Positions 7,330 to 14,994 of a DNA stretch of 64,000 bases are shown piece by piece. The notes below the pieces were generated by a model. It was not told the DNA's origin, made no database searches, and saw only the letters and a list, made by a program, of their open reading frames with translations. How positions within the stretch are numbered: position 1 is the stretch's first letter; each line of letters begins with the position of its first letter. The DNA is from an uncultured Eubacteriales bacterium (GTDB lineage Bacteria; Bacillota; Clostridia; Christensenellales; Borkfalkiaceae): the NCBI GenBank assembly GCA_905207235.1, contig CAJLKN010000009.1, forward strand, positions 1 through 64,000, given 5' to 3'. A program made the translations under genes and the position numbers.

Positions 7330-9169
7330 AGAAATTAACAGGGCCGAAAAGGCCAGAGCGCAGCTCGTTGACGACGTAATGCGCGACTTTGCGCGCAGAC
7401 AGGAGGAGCGCAGACAGATAGAGCGCGGCTGGCAGCTCAACATGAATTTCCTTTGCGGAAACCAGTATTGCGACGTCAACGCGCTCGGCGAGCTGGAGGA
7501 GGACGCGCAGGGCTTTTTCTGGCAGACGCGCAGGGTATTCAACTACATTGCGCCCACCATCGATATGCGCTGTGCGAAACTTGCGCGCGTCAGACCCAAA
7601 CTAGCCGTCAGGGCGGCTTCGGGCGAGGACTGCGACGTAAAGGCTGCGGAGCTTTCTTCCCGCATTCTAGCGGCGGTGTGCGAAAGGGAGAACATCGACG
7701 ACTGCATAACAAAGGCGACTGTTTGGTCGGAGACGTGCGGCACGGCGTTTTACAAAATTATCTGGGATAATTGCGCGGGCGACGTCATCGCATCGGACGA
7801 AAACGGCGAGGTGCGCTCGGGCGGTGTGAGGGTCGTTCCTCTTTCGCCTTTCGAAATTTATCCCTCTTCCCTCTCGGAAGAGAGCCTCGAAAATCAGCCG
7901 AGCATAATTCACGCAAGGGCGGTTGCGGTGGAGGATATTTACGCCGCATACGGCGTAAAACTCGCGGGCAGGGACATAGACGAATTTTCGCTCTCGCCCT
8001 ATTCGGCTTCCGTACACTCGGTAACGCGTACGTCGCCAGTGAGCGCCGTGCGCCACGGCTATGAAATAGTTATAGAGCGCTACGAGCGCCCCTCGTCGGA
8101 CAGACCGCTCGGCAGGCTAACAATAGTCGCGGGGGGAGAGCTGCTTTTCGACGGCGACCTGCCCTATGCCGACGGCGCGGACGGAGGCAGGGCATATCCA
8201 TTCGTCAGGCAGAGCTGTCTGCCCCTCGCGGGCGGATTTTTCGGCGGAAGCGTCGTCGACAGGCTCATACCAATACAGCGCGCATACAACGCCGTCAAAA
8301 ACCGCAAGCACGAGTTTCTCAACAGAATTTCTATGGGCACGATAGCCGTCGAGGACGGTTCGGTGGATACCGACGAACTCATGGAAGAGGGGCTTTCGCC
8401 CGGCAAAGTAATAGTTTACAGACAGGGCGGAACGCCGCCCGAAATGCTGTCGCTCGGCTCCGTTCCCGCCGAGTTTTCCGAAGAGGAGGACAGACTTGTT
8501 GAGGAGTTTTCCCGCGTTTCGGGCGTTGGCGAGGTCAACTGGCAGTCCAACGGCTTCAATTCGGTAACTTCGGCGACGGGACTGCAACTTTTAATCGAGC
8601 AGGATGAGGCGCGTTTGAGCGTTTCATACGAGCAGATAAAGAGCGCGTTAAAGCAGATCGGACGGCACATATTGCGCCTCTATCGTCAGTTTTCGCCCCA
8701 GATGAGGTTCATGCGCGGCGCGCACGAAAAGGGCGTAAGTCAGCTCATTTCTTTCAGCTCGTGCGACATAACGAGCGACGACGTCGTGCTCGAGGCGGAC
8801 AGCGAAATCAACCTCACGCCCGCCCAGCGAAGGACGGTCATCTACGATATGATGGACAAGGGGCTGTTTTCCGACGACGAAGGGAAGATGAGTGCGGGGG
8901 TAAAAAACAGAATACTCAACTACCTCGGCTACGAAGGCTTTGCCGAAGGCAGGGACGTCGCAGCCCTGCACAGGGCGCGCTGCGCGGAGGAGAACGCCGC
9001 GCTCTGCGCGGGCGACGTGAGCGTCAGACCCTACGACGATCACGCCCTGCACATAAACGAACACACCGCTTTTATTCTGAGCGGAAAACTTACTTCCGAA
9101 CAGGAGGCGCGCTTTTTGCGCCATCTGGAAGAACATAAAAAACTTTTGAAGGAGGAAAAGAATGGATAA
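7322..9169 (+). CDS. Phage portal protein, P22-like
   Basis: Dodecameric ring at the head vertex through which DNA is packaged. 615 residues, within the usual 600-725 range of P22-type portals. The N-terminal region (ERGWQLNMNFLCGNQY, then FNYIAPTIDMRCAKLARVRP) is typical of the family: the protein begins with a helix carrying a W..N..F..G..Y pattern. TTG start at 7322 with ggagga at 7311-7316. A conserved-looking loop follows near residue 415 (NWQSNGFNSVTSATGLQ), as in other portals. The stop overlaps the scaffold start by 8 nt. Confidence 0.85.
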   Translation: MTEEINRAEKARAQLVDDVMRDFARRQEERRQIERGWQLNMNFLCGNQYCDVNALGELEEDAQGFFWQTRRVFNYIAPTIDMRCAKLARVRPKLAVRAASGEDCDVKAAELSSRILAAVCERENIDDCITKATVWSETCGTAFYKIIWDNCAGDVIASDENGEVRSGGVRVVPLSPFEIYPSSLSEESLENQPSIIHARAVAVEDIYAAYGVKLAGRDIDEFSLSPYSASVHSVTRTSPVSAVRHGYEIVIERYERPSSDRPLGRLTIVAGGELLFDGDLPYADGADGGRAYPFVRQSCLPLAGGFFGGSVVDRLIPIQRAYNAVKNRKHEFLNRISMGTIAVEDGSVDTDELMEEGLSPGKVIVYRQGGTPPEMLSLGSVPAEFSEEEDRLVEEFSRVSGVGEVNWQSNGFNSVTSATGLQLLIEQDEARLSVSYEQIKSALKQIGRHILRLYRQFSPQMRFMRGAHEKGVSQLISFSSCDITSDDVVLEADSEINLTPAQRRTVIYDMMDKGLFSDDEGKMSAGVKNRILNYLGYEGFAEGRDVAALHRARCAEENAALCAGDVSVRPYDDHALHINEHTAFILSGKLTSEQEARFLRHLEEHKKLLKEEKNG

Positions 9170-9605
9170 CGCGAACGACCTTAAACCGACTACGGCAGAA
9201 CCCGCGGAGGCGGAAAAGGAAAACGCTGCGACAGAGCTCGGCAAGTTCAGGGACGTGCGTGCCCTGCTCGATGCCTACAACAGCTTGGAGGCGGAATTTA
9301 CCCGACGCAGTCAGCGCCTCAAAGAGCTGGAAAAAGCGGAAAAGGAGGAACCCGCGCCCGCAACGGCGGATACCGCGGAAACTTCCCCGCAGGGGCAGTT
9401 GCAAGGCGCGGCCCTGCTCGAAGCGGTAAAAAACGATGAGGAGGTAAAGGCAGCCATAATTTCGGAATACCTTCTCAATGCTTCGAAAAACAGGGGCGTG
9501 CCCTTGGTTACGGGCGGAATTAACGTTCCCGCCCGAAAGCGAACGCCCGCTTCGGTGCGCGAAGCAGGCGAACTCGCACAACAATTTCTGAATAAAAGGA
9601 GATAA
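9162..9605 (+). CDS. Phage scaffolding protein
   Basis: 147 residues, acidic and helical, with a coiled-coil-like core around 24-65 (LGKFRDVRALLDAYNSLEAE, then FTRRSQRLKELEK). This LGKF-AL--AYN-LE-EF pattern is common in scaffold genes of Gram-positive phages that sit between portal and capsid. A Pro/Ala/Thr-rich linker leads to a basic C-terminal end (PARKR, LNKRR), where scaffolds usually bind the coat protein. ATG 9162 follows aaggagg. It would direct procapsid assembly and then leave or be degraded. Confidence 0.75.
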   Translation: MDNANDLKPTTAEPAEAEKENAATELGKFRDVRALLDAYNSLEAEFTRRSQRLKELEKAEKEEPAPATADTAETSPQGQLQGAALLEAVKNDEEVKAAIISEYLLNASKNRGVPLVTGGINVPARKRTPASVREAGELAQQFLNKRR

Positions 9606-9610
9606 ACAGA

Positions 9611-10768
9611 TTGATTACATTGACCAACGCAGACGCGGCGCTCAAAGATTATTACCTCGACGCCGTTTCGCAGCAGCTCAACGAGGGCATTTCGCCCTTT
9701 TTCAACGCCATTGAAAAGAGCACGCAGTACATATACGGCAAAAACGCAAAATGCGCGCTCATAAAGGGCAACCTCAACAGAATAATCACGGGCGAGGAGG
9801 ACGGCGACCTTCCCGCCTCAGAGGGCAACAACTATTACGAAGTTACCATGCCCCTCAAAAACATCTACGGCTCAATCGCCATAACCGATAAGGCTCTGCG
9901 CGCCTCGCAGGATAATTCGGGCGCGTTCGTCAATCTGCTCAACGCAGAGATGGAAGGGCTCGTCTCTGACGCGAAGGCAAACTTTTCGCGCATGCTCTTC
10001 GGCGACGGCAACGGCATAATTTCCATAATCACCAAAGTTTCCGGTCAGGTGGCTACGCTCACCACCGTCAAGAGCTGGTTCCAGGGACTGGTCGTCGATA
10101 TCGCCGACGAAATGGGCACGTCCGCGGACGTCGCCGGGCTCACCATCGCTTCGGTTGACACGGCGAACAATACCGTAACATTTTCCGGCACCGTAGAAAA
10201 CCTCGCCGACTACGTGGGCAGATATATCTGCGTGAGCGGCGCTTTCGGCAAGGAAATATGCGGACTTGCGGGCATATTCGACTACCAGACGCTCTATGGC
10301 TACGATAAGGTGCAGAATTCTTTCTTCTATCCCTATATCGCACGCTATTCGACGCTCACGGAGGACGATATCCTCAAAGCCATCGAGCAGATAGAAGAGC
10401 GCGGCGGCAAGGTCGGCATGATAATATGTTCGCACTCCGCGCGCAACGCGATAGCTTCGCTCTTCAAGGACAGAAGGGTGATAACCACGCCCGAAACCAC
10501 GGGCGGCTACACCTCGGTTTACGTCAACGACGTGCCCGTCTATGCCGACAGGTTCTGCCCCGCCGACAGAATTTACTTCCTCAATCCCGAAGATTTCGTG
10601 CTCTGCCAGCTGTGCGACTGGGAGTGGATGGAGGACGAGGGAGGCAAAATACTTTCCAAAGTTCCCGGAAAGGCGGCTTACACGGCTACGCTCGTCAAGT
10701 ATGCCGAACTCATATGCAAAAGACCTTACGCTCAGGGACTTTTGCAGGCTTACCCTTCGTTCGAGTGA
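9611..10768 (+). CDS. Major capsid protein
   Basis: 385 residues, probable HK97 fold. The N-terminal MITLTNADAALKDYYLDAV and the following FNAIEKSTQYIYGKNAKC match the start seen in coat proteins of Gram-positive podovirus-like phages. Middle portion rich in beta segments (139-225) consistent with an inserted domain; C-terminal half has the spine-helix-like stretch (EDDILKAIEQIEERGGK). TTG start at 9611, preceded by aaaggag. A strong terminator sits right after the stop, so this is the last gene transcribed at full level. No protease gene is present, in keeping with the P22-type assembly that needs none. Confidence 0.85.
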   Translation: MITLTNADAALKDYYLDAVSQQLNEGISPFFNAIEKSTQYIYGKNAKCALIKGNLNRIITGEEDGDLPASEGNNYYEVTMPLKNIYGSIAITDKALRASQDNSGAFVNLLNAEMEGLVSDAKANFSRMLFGDGNGIISIITKVSGQVATLTTVKSWFQGLVVDIADEMGTSADVAGLTIASVDTANNTVTFSGTVENLADYVGRYICVSGAFGKEICGLAGIFDYQTLYGYDKVQNSFFYPYIARYSTLTEDDILKAIEQIEERGGKVGMIICSHSARNAIASLFKDRRVITTPETTGGYTSVYVNDVPVYADRFCPADRIYFLNPEDFVLCQLCDWEWMEDEGGKILSKVPGKAAYTATLVKYAELICKRPYAQGLLQAYPSFE

Positions 10769-10776
10769 TAAATAAA

Positions 10777-10808
10777 ATCCGCGGGCGTGAGCCCGCGGAT
10801 AATTTTTT
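10777..10808 (+). terminator. Terminator between capsid and head-closure genes
   Basis: A perfect 10-bp stem (10777-10786 with 10791-10800), gtga loop, then aatttttt. It lies inside the operon and would reduce transcription of the gp4-like and gp10-like genes relative to the capsid gene, matching their low copy number per particle. Confidence 0.8.
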
Positions 10809-10820
10809 AAAGGAGGTAAT

Positions 10821-11375
10821 ATGACGGTAAATCAACTTATAACCCGGACGCTGACGCTCATAGGCAGGTCGGATGCGGCGGAAGAGGGCGAAAACGCCAC
10901 TGCCGCCGATACTCTCCGCATGCGCCGCACCCTTCTTTTGTGCTTCAACGCGGTTGCCGACGAGCTTGCGCGCGGATACTTTCCGTTAAAGACCGTTCAG
11001 TCGATGAGCTCGGACGACGGCAGGTATATGTTTGCCGAATTTCCCCTCGTGCCGTACAGGATAAACGCTGTAACGAGCGGGGGCAAAAAAGTGCCGTGGC
11101 GCCTCAGACCGCTCTGCATAGAATGCGACTGCAAACAGATTGAGGTCGAATACGAATACGTCCCCGATCGCAAGGAAGCCTCTGACGAGTTCGATTATCC
11201 CGATACTGCCGTGTCGGATATAATGGTGCAGTACGGAATGGCGGCGGAATATATGCTCATCTGCGGCGACGCCGAGGCTTCCGCCTCATGGGAGAGCAAG
11301 TACCGCGGCGAGATAGACAGACAGCTTTCCGCCCGACCCGTCAGGGGCAGAGTTCCGCCGAGGAGGTGGCTGTGA
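10821..11375 (+). CDS. gp4-like head-closure (tail accessory) protein
   Basis: 184 residues; P22 gp4, which binds under the portal and seals the head, is 166. The features are an all-helical N-terminal half (TVNQLITRTLTLIGR, with repeated Ala/Leu), an aromatic centre (ARGYFPLKTVQSM) and helices ending in a basic tail (RGRVPPRRWL). The call rests on size, general composition and position right after the capsid and before the gp10-like gene; no single signature residue proves it. ATG 10821 has ggaggtaat upstream. Stop overlaps the next start (GTGA). Confidence 0.6.
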   Translation: MTVNQLITRTLTLIGRSDAAEEGENATAADTLRMRRTLLLCFNAVADELARGYFPLKTVQSMSSDDGRYMFAEFPLVPYRINAVTSGGKKVPWRLRPLCIECDCKQIEVEYEYVPDRKEASDEFDYPDTAVSDIMVQYGMAAEYMLICGDAEASASWESKYRGEIDRQLSARPVRGRVPPRRWL

Positions 11376-12646
11376 GAATACGCAAAAAAATCAATTTCCG
11401 CGCGCCCTCGACCAAGGTGAAGTCTTTTCTTCTCATAGGCGGAAGCGAGGACTACGCCAACGATACGTGGGGCTTCGTCGCGGACGGAAAGGGATATAAA
11501 AGCGGTCCGCACGCGGCCAGAACGGACATGTTCGGAACGCTTCCCGGCGAGCCGTTCGCCCTGCATTATTCGCAGGCAAACGGGGCGTTTTATTTCGTTA
11601 CCGCCGACGGCGTTTACCTCACCGACAGCGCGACGTCCAAGGTGCACGAAAAAATTTCCGACGTCGTTTCGCCCCTGCCGTTCTTTGTCGATATGTACAT
11701 AAACGGCTTTTCCGTAACCGTCGTTTTCAGCGGCACGGACAGGGTAATTTATAACGGCGCAACGGTCGAAAAATTTACCGATACGCACAGCTTCCGCACG
11801 GGAGTTATGCATTGCGGCAGGTTCTTCGCCGCCGACTATCATGACGGCATAAAGTTGTGGTGGGCGGCGACGCACGCCGCCGACTGGACGAGCGGCATAA
11901 ACGGTTGCGGCTATACCTTTCTTCCGCCCGAGGGCGGGGATATTCTCCGTCTTTTCAGTTACGACGACAGGCTTATCGTCGTGCGCAAGCGCGGCATAAC
12001 CGTCGTGCGGGCATACGGCGAACCCCAGCATTACAAAGTGGAAGCCACTGCGGCATATCTCGTAGCGGAAGGAATAATTGCCGACACCTGCGCCGTCAGC
12101 GGCGGAAAGATAACTTTTTGCTCCGAAAACGCAATTTACTCCTTCGACGGAAATTCGATAGAAAGGCTCATGTCCTTCCGCCACGACGGCATATATGAGC
12201 CCGAATTCGCCGTTGGCATGGGTGAAATGTACTATGTGGACTGCGCCACGGAGGGCAGAAAGTGCATACTCGGTTACGACTGTTCGGCGGGCACAAGGTG
12301 GATAAATTACACACTTTGTTCCAAGCTCTGCGCGTGTGCGGACGGCGTCTATATCTTCAACAGTTCTTCCGCGTATCGCATAGCCCGCTCGGAGCGCGCC
12401 ATAGGCGAATGGAATTCCCGAAAAATCGATTTCGGCACGGACGGGGTAAAGCTGCTTAAACGCGTGTGCGTCAAGGGTAAGGGGAGCATAAATTTCCTTA
12501 TCGAATGCGACGGCGTTTTGCGCGTTTACAACGGGGCGGGCTGGCACCGACCGATGATGTACGGCAGGGAATTTTTATTTACGGTCAACTCTGACGGCAG
12601 CCTCGAAGAGTTTCTTGCGGAAGTGGAGGTGAGAGATGGAATTTGA
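11372..12646 (+). CDS. gp10-like packaged-DNA stabilisation protein
   Basis: 424 residues from GTG 11372, set by aggaggtgg at 11361-11369 and a 4-nt overlap with the previous stop; the open frame begins earlier at 11288, without support. The sequence is almost wholly beta, with repeating blades (NGAFYFVTADGVYLTD, DILRLFSYDDRLIVVRKRG, VSGGKITFCSENAIYSFDG), suggesting a propeller. P22 gp10 is 472 residues, follows gp4, and closes the portal channel. Position, size and fold type agree. A propeller adhesin or other tail protein is the alternative. Confidence 0.6.
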   Translation: MRIRKKINFRAPSTKVKSFLLIGGSEDYANDTWGFVADGKGYKSGPHAARTDMFGTLPGEPFALHYSQANGAFYFVTADGVYLTDSATSKVHEKISDVVSPLPFFVDMYINGFSVTVVFSGTDRVIYNGATVEKFTDTHSFRTGVMHCGRFFAADYHDGIKLWWAATHAADWTSGINGCGYTFLPPEGGDILRLFSYDDRLIVVRKRGITVVRAYGEPQHYKVEATAAYLVAEGIIADTCAVSGGKITFCSENAIYSFDGNSIERLMSFRHDGIYEPEFAVGMGEMYYVDCATEGRKCILGYDCSAGTRWINYTLCSKLCACADGVYIFNSSSAYRIARSERAIGEWNSRKIDFGTDGVKLLKRVCVKGKGSINFLIECDGVLRVYNGAGWHRPMMYGREFLFTVNSDGSLEEFLAEVEVRDGI

Positions 12647-13130
12647 CATAATCGATTTCAGCGAAGCCGAGGTGGAGGCGCTCACGACGGTTCAGCTCAA
12701 ACTTCTTCGCACCGCCCAGCAGAACAAGAACGCTCTCGAACACGAGATGGAACAGGAACTGGAGGTTTACAGATGTCTTTGTTACACCAACAACGTCTTC
12801 TTTTCTTCGCTCTATACCGACAAGCAGGCCGAACTTCGCAAGGAGTACGAGTATCAGGTTGAAATTCTGCGCGAGCAGCTCATTTTCAACATGAGCCTAA
12901 ACGAGCCCACTCACGACGATGAAACGGGAGACGACGGAGGCGGCGACGCGGCATACGTAGTCGATTACGAGCTGTCGTATCTCGAAAGATACATCATAGT
13001 GAGGGACTATTACATGTCCATAGAGGACCCCGTCGAGCGGCTTGCGCTCTATACCGCGGACGAGGTCGCGCAGAAGTATCTGGGCAGTTACTACAACAGC
13101 CTTTACAATTATCTGTCTTCGTACGCATGA
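12636..13130 (+). CDS. Unknown coiled-coil protein, last gene of the head module
   Basis: 164 residues, not recognised. Helices from residue 8 to about 95 are rich in Glu, Gln and Leu and look like a coiled coil (VQLKLLRTAQQNKNALEHEM), then an Asp/Gly-rich break (DDETGDDGGGD, about 91-101), then a Tyr-rich helical end (YELSYLERYIIVRDYYMS, YYNSLYNYLSSY). In P22 this position is held by gp26, the tail needle, also a coiled coil, but the similarity is only of type and place. ATG 12636 has ggaggtgag upstream and overlaps the gp10-like stop. Confidence 0.7.
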   Translation: MEFDIIDFSEAEVEALTTVQLKLLRTAQQNKNALEHEMEQELEVYRCLCYTNNVFFSSLYTDKQAELRKEYEYQVEILREQLIFNMSLNEPTHDDETGDDGGGDAAYVVDYELSYLERYIIVRDYYMSIEDPVERLALYTADEVAQKYLGSYYNSLYNYLSSYA

Positions 13131-13136
13131 CGGCGG

Positions 13137-13168
13137 GGGCGGGCGGCGATTGCGCCGCCCGCCCTTTA
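13137..13168 (+). terminator. Terminator at the end of the phage head module
   Basis: A 12-bp GC stem (13137-13148 with 13153-13164) with a 4-nt loop, then ttt only. It marks the right border of the module. Confidence 0.75.
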
Positions 13169-13212
13169 AGTTATTTGCTGCCTTATTTTGCCGCCTGCGG
13201 GCGCGCTTTTGC

Positions 13213-13241
13213 TTTACTTTTGGTCTGAAATATTTTATAAT
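13213..13241 (+). promoter_or_regulatory. Sigma-A promoter giving a probable leaderless mRNA
   Basis: TTTACT (13213-13218), 17 bp, TATAAT (13236-13241). Only 7 nt follow before ATG 13249, and no Shine-Dalgarno is present, so the transcript should start at the AUG. Confidence 0.75.
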
Positions 13242-13248
13242 CGTCTAT

Positions 13249-14124
13249 ATGAAGATTGCCGACGGATGGAAAGACTATAAAATAATCGCCACGGGCGACG
13301 GAATGAAGCTCGAACGCTGGGGGGATGTGTGCCTTCTGCGCCCCGACCCTCAGGTCATATGGAAGAGCAGCATGGATTTGTATTCCTATCCCGGGATACA
13401 CGCCGTTTACCGCCGCAGCCAGCGAGGGGGCGGAGCGTGGGAAAAGCGCAAGCCCTTCCCCGAAGAATGGACCATCGGGTATAAAGATCTGCGCTTCAAG
13501 GTCAAGCCCATGGGCTTCAAACATACGGGGCTCTTCCCCGAGCAGGCGGTCAACTGGGACGCCATGCGCGCCCTCATAGAGAGGGGAAAAGCCGCGCGCG
13601 GCGGCGGAAAGGTCAAGGTTCTCAACCTGTTCGCATACACGGGCGGAGCTTCTGTCGCCTGCGCCAAGTCGGGCGCGGAAGTCGTTCACGTCGACGCCGC
13701 AAAGGGCATGGTAGAACGTGCGGGCGAAAACGCCGCGCTCTCGTCGATAACTTCGGGCATACGCTACATAATCGACGACTGTTCCAAGTTTGTCGCGAGG
13801 GAGATACGCCGCGGCAACAAATACGACGCAATAATTATGGACCCGCCCAGCTACGGGCGCGGACCGGGCGGCGAAATGTGGAAGATAGAGGACAGTCTTT
13901 TCGACTTCGTGTCTATGTGTACGGGCGTACTCGTCGAAAATCCTCTTTTCGTTCTCATAAACAGTTACACGACGGGGCTTCAGCCCTGCGTGATAAGCAA
14001 TATTCTCACGCTTACGATGAAAAATTTCAGCGGCGACGTCCAGTCGTACGAGGTCGGCATTCCCACGGAAGAGGGCATTCCCCTGCCCTGCGGGGCTAGC
14101 GGACTGTTCGTCGGCAGGCGGTAA
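13249..14124 (+). CDS. SAM-dependent rRNA-type methyltransferase (RlmI/RlmK-like)
   Basis: 291 residues. Class I methyltransferase: SAM-binding motif LNLFAYTGGASV (about 124-135), acidic loop HVDAAKG, and catalytic motif MDPPSYGRG (about 195-203), as in cytosine-C5 23S rRNA methyltransferases of the RlmI family. The PUA domain of full-length RlmI is missing; the N-terminal 100 residues are a shorter beta-rich region. The frame is open back to 13042, but ATG 13249 follows the promoter directly and gives a normal N-terminus. It lies just right of the phage module and, by its own promoter, is not part of it. RNA target unknown. Confidence 0.8.
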   Translation: MKIADGWKDYKIIATGDGMKLERWGDVCLLRPDPQVIWKSSMDLYSYPGIHAVYRRSQRGGGAWEKRKPFPEEWTIGYKDLRFKVKPMGFKHTGLFPEQAVNWDAMRALIERGKAARGGGKVKVLNLFAYTGGASVACAKSGAEVVHVDAAKGMVERAGENAALSSITSGIRYIIDDCSKFVAREIRRGNKYDAIIMDPPSYGRGPGGEMWKIEDSLFDFVSMCTGVLVENPLFVLINSYTTGLQPCVISNILTLTMKNFSGDVQSYEVGIPTEEGIPLPCGASGLFVGRR

Positions 14125-14153
14125 TGAGCGCAGTCAGATAATCAGGTGGACAT

Positions 14154-14843
14154 ATGGAAGAAAAAGATTTGGTAATATTACACGAGGACAACCACATAAT
14201 CGTCGTCATGAAGCCGCAGAACGTGGCTTGCTGCCCCGACGAAAGCGGCGACGACAACCTTTTCGACTGCGTCAAGCGCTATATCAAGACGACTTATTCC
14301 AAGCCCGGCAACGTCTATCTCGGGCTGGTGCACAGGCTGGACAGACCGACGGGCGGAGTTATGGTCTTTGCCAAAACTTCAAAGGCGGCGGCAAGGCTTT
14401 CCGAACAGATGCGCACGGGCGGATTTGAAAAACTCTATTACGCCGTGCTCTGCGGCGTGCCCGCTAAAAAGTCCGCCACGCTCGAAAATTACCTCAGGAA
14501 AAACTCTCTCAACAATATGGTTTACGTCTGCACGCAGACGGAGGAGGGGGCAAAGTTCGCCTCTCTCGACTATAAAGTGCTCGAAGAAAGCGGCTCGCTC
14601 TGCCTCGCGGAAGTGCGTCTGCATACGGGCAGAACTCACCAGATACGCGTTCAGATGGCTGCCATCAACTGCCCGCTCTATGGCGACATGCGCTACGGCG
14701 GCGACAAAGCTGTCAAGGGCAAACTTGCGCTCTGGGCGTATTCGCTCAGATTTTCTCACCCTACGACGGGCGAAAAGCTGCGCTTCGAGATAGAGCCCCC
14801 CGTCGACGAAAAACCCTGGAATAACTTTCAGATTAAAGTCTGA
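14154..14843 (+). CDS. RluA-family pseudouridine synthase
   Basis: 229 residues. The catalytic signature HRLDRPTGGVMVFAK has the active-site Asp at position 63, and RTHQIRVQMA and GDMRYGG follow in the right order. No N-terminal S4 RNA-binding domain, unlike RluD and unlike the synthase at 37503-38309. ATG 14154 has aggtgg at 14143-14148. It follows the methyltransferase by 29 nt, so the two RNA-modification genes probably share a transcript. The modified base (rRNA or tRNA) cannot be read from sequence. Confidence 0.88.
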   Translation: MEEKDLVILHEDNHIIVVMKPQNVACCPDESGDDNLFDCVKRYIKTTYSKPGNVYLGLVHRLDRPTGGVMVFAKTSKAAARLSEQMRTGGFEKLYYAVLCGVPAKKSATLENYLRKNSLNNMVYVCTQTEEGAKFASLDYKVLEESGSLCLAEVRLHTGRTHQIRVQMAAINCPLYGDMRYGGDKAVKGKLALWAYSLRFSHPTTGEKLRFEIEPPVDEKPWNNFQIKV

Positions 14844-14885
14844 AATGTATTTTTTGTGAAAATCGCCTTTGATTTTTCAAATTGA

Positions 14886-14914
14886 TTGACAACGCGATTA
14901 TATTATTGTATTAT
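14886..14914 (+). promoter_or_regulatory. Sigma-A promoter of the anchored surface protein gene
   Basis: TTGACA (14886-14891), 17 bp, TATTAT (14909-14914). Predicted start near 14921, giving a leader of about 74 nt. Confidence 0.8.
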
Positions 14915-14920
14915 TTGCAG

Positions 14921-14943
14921 TGTACGCGCGGAATGTACGCGCG
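14921..14943 (+). repeat. Direct repeat TGTACGCGCG at the start of a leader RNA
   Basis: TGTACGCGCG occurs at 14921-14930 and again at 14934-14943, just at and after the predicted transcription start, followed by more alternating GC (gcgcgc). It could be a regulator site or part of leader structure. Confidence 0.5.
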
Positions 14944-14994
14944 TTTGAAGCGCGCGCAACAGTCGCGCCAATAACCAAAAGGTTCAGTATATCT

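Larger units (their letters stand above)
5646..13164 (+). mobile_element. P22-like head and DNA-packaging module without tail, lysis or integration genes
   Basis: Eight tightly packed, overlapping or closely spaced genes in the order of the phage P22 morphogenesis block: large terminase, small-terminase-like protein, portal, scaffold, major capsid, gp4-like and gp10-like head-closure proteins, and an unknown coiled-coil protein. All frames are open and most starts have strong Shine-Dalgarno sites. A terminator ends the block at 13137-13168. No integrase, excisionase, repressor, replication, holin/endolysin or tail-fibre gene is present, and no attachment repeats were seen at the ends. Flanking genes are ordinary chromosomal ones. 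This fits a gene-transfer-agent-like or satellite element, or a reduced prophage. Confidence 0.75.

Noticed and set aside
11195..12547. 450-codon open frame on the - strand opposite the gp10-like gene
   Set aside because: It is a mirror of the + strand gene caused by GC-biased codons; no Shine-Dalgarno or promoter, and the + strand gene has both coding character and correct overlaps.
5588..13248. Attachment-site repeats flanking the phage module
   Set aside because: No matching direct repeats were seen by eye near either end, and no tRNA gene or integrase is present; a computed repeat search would be needed to exclude short ones.
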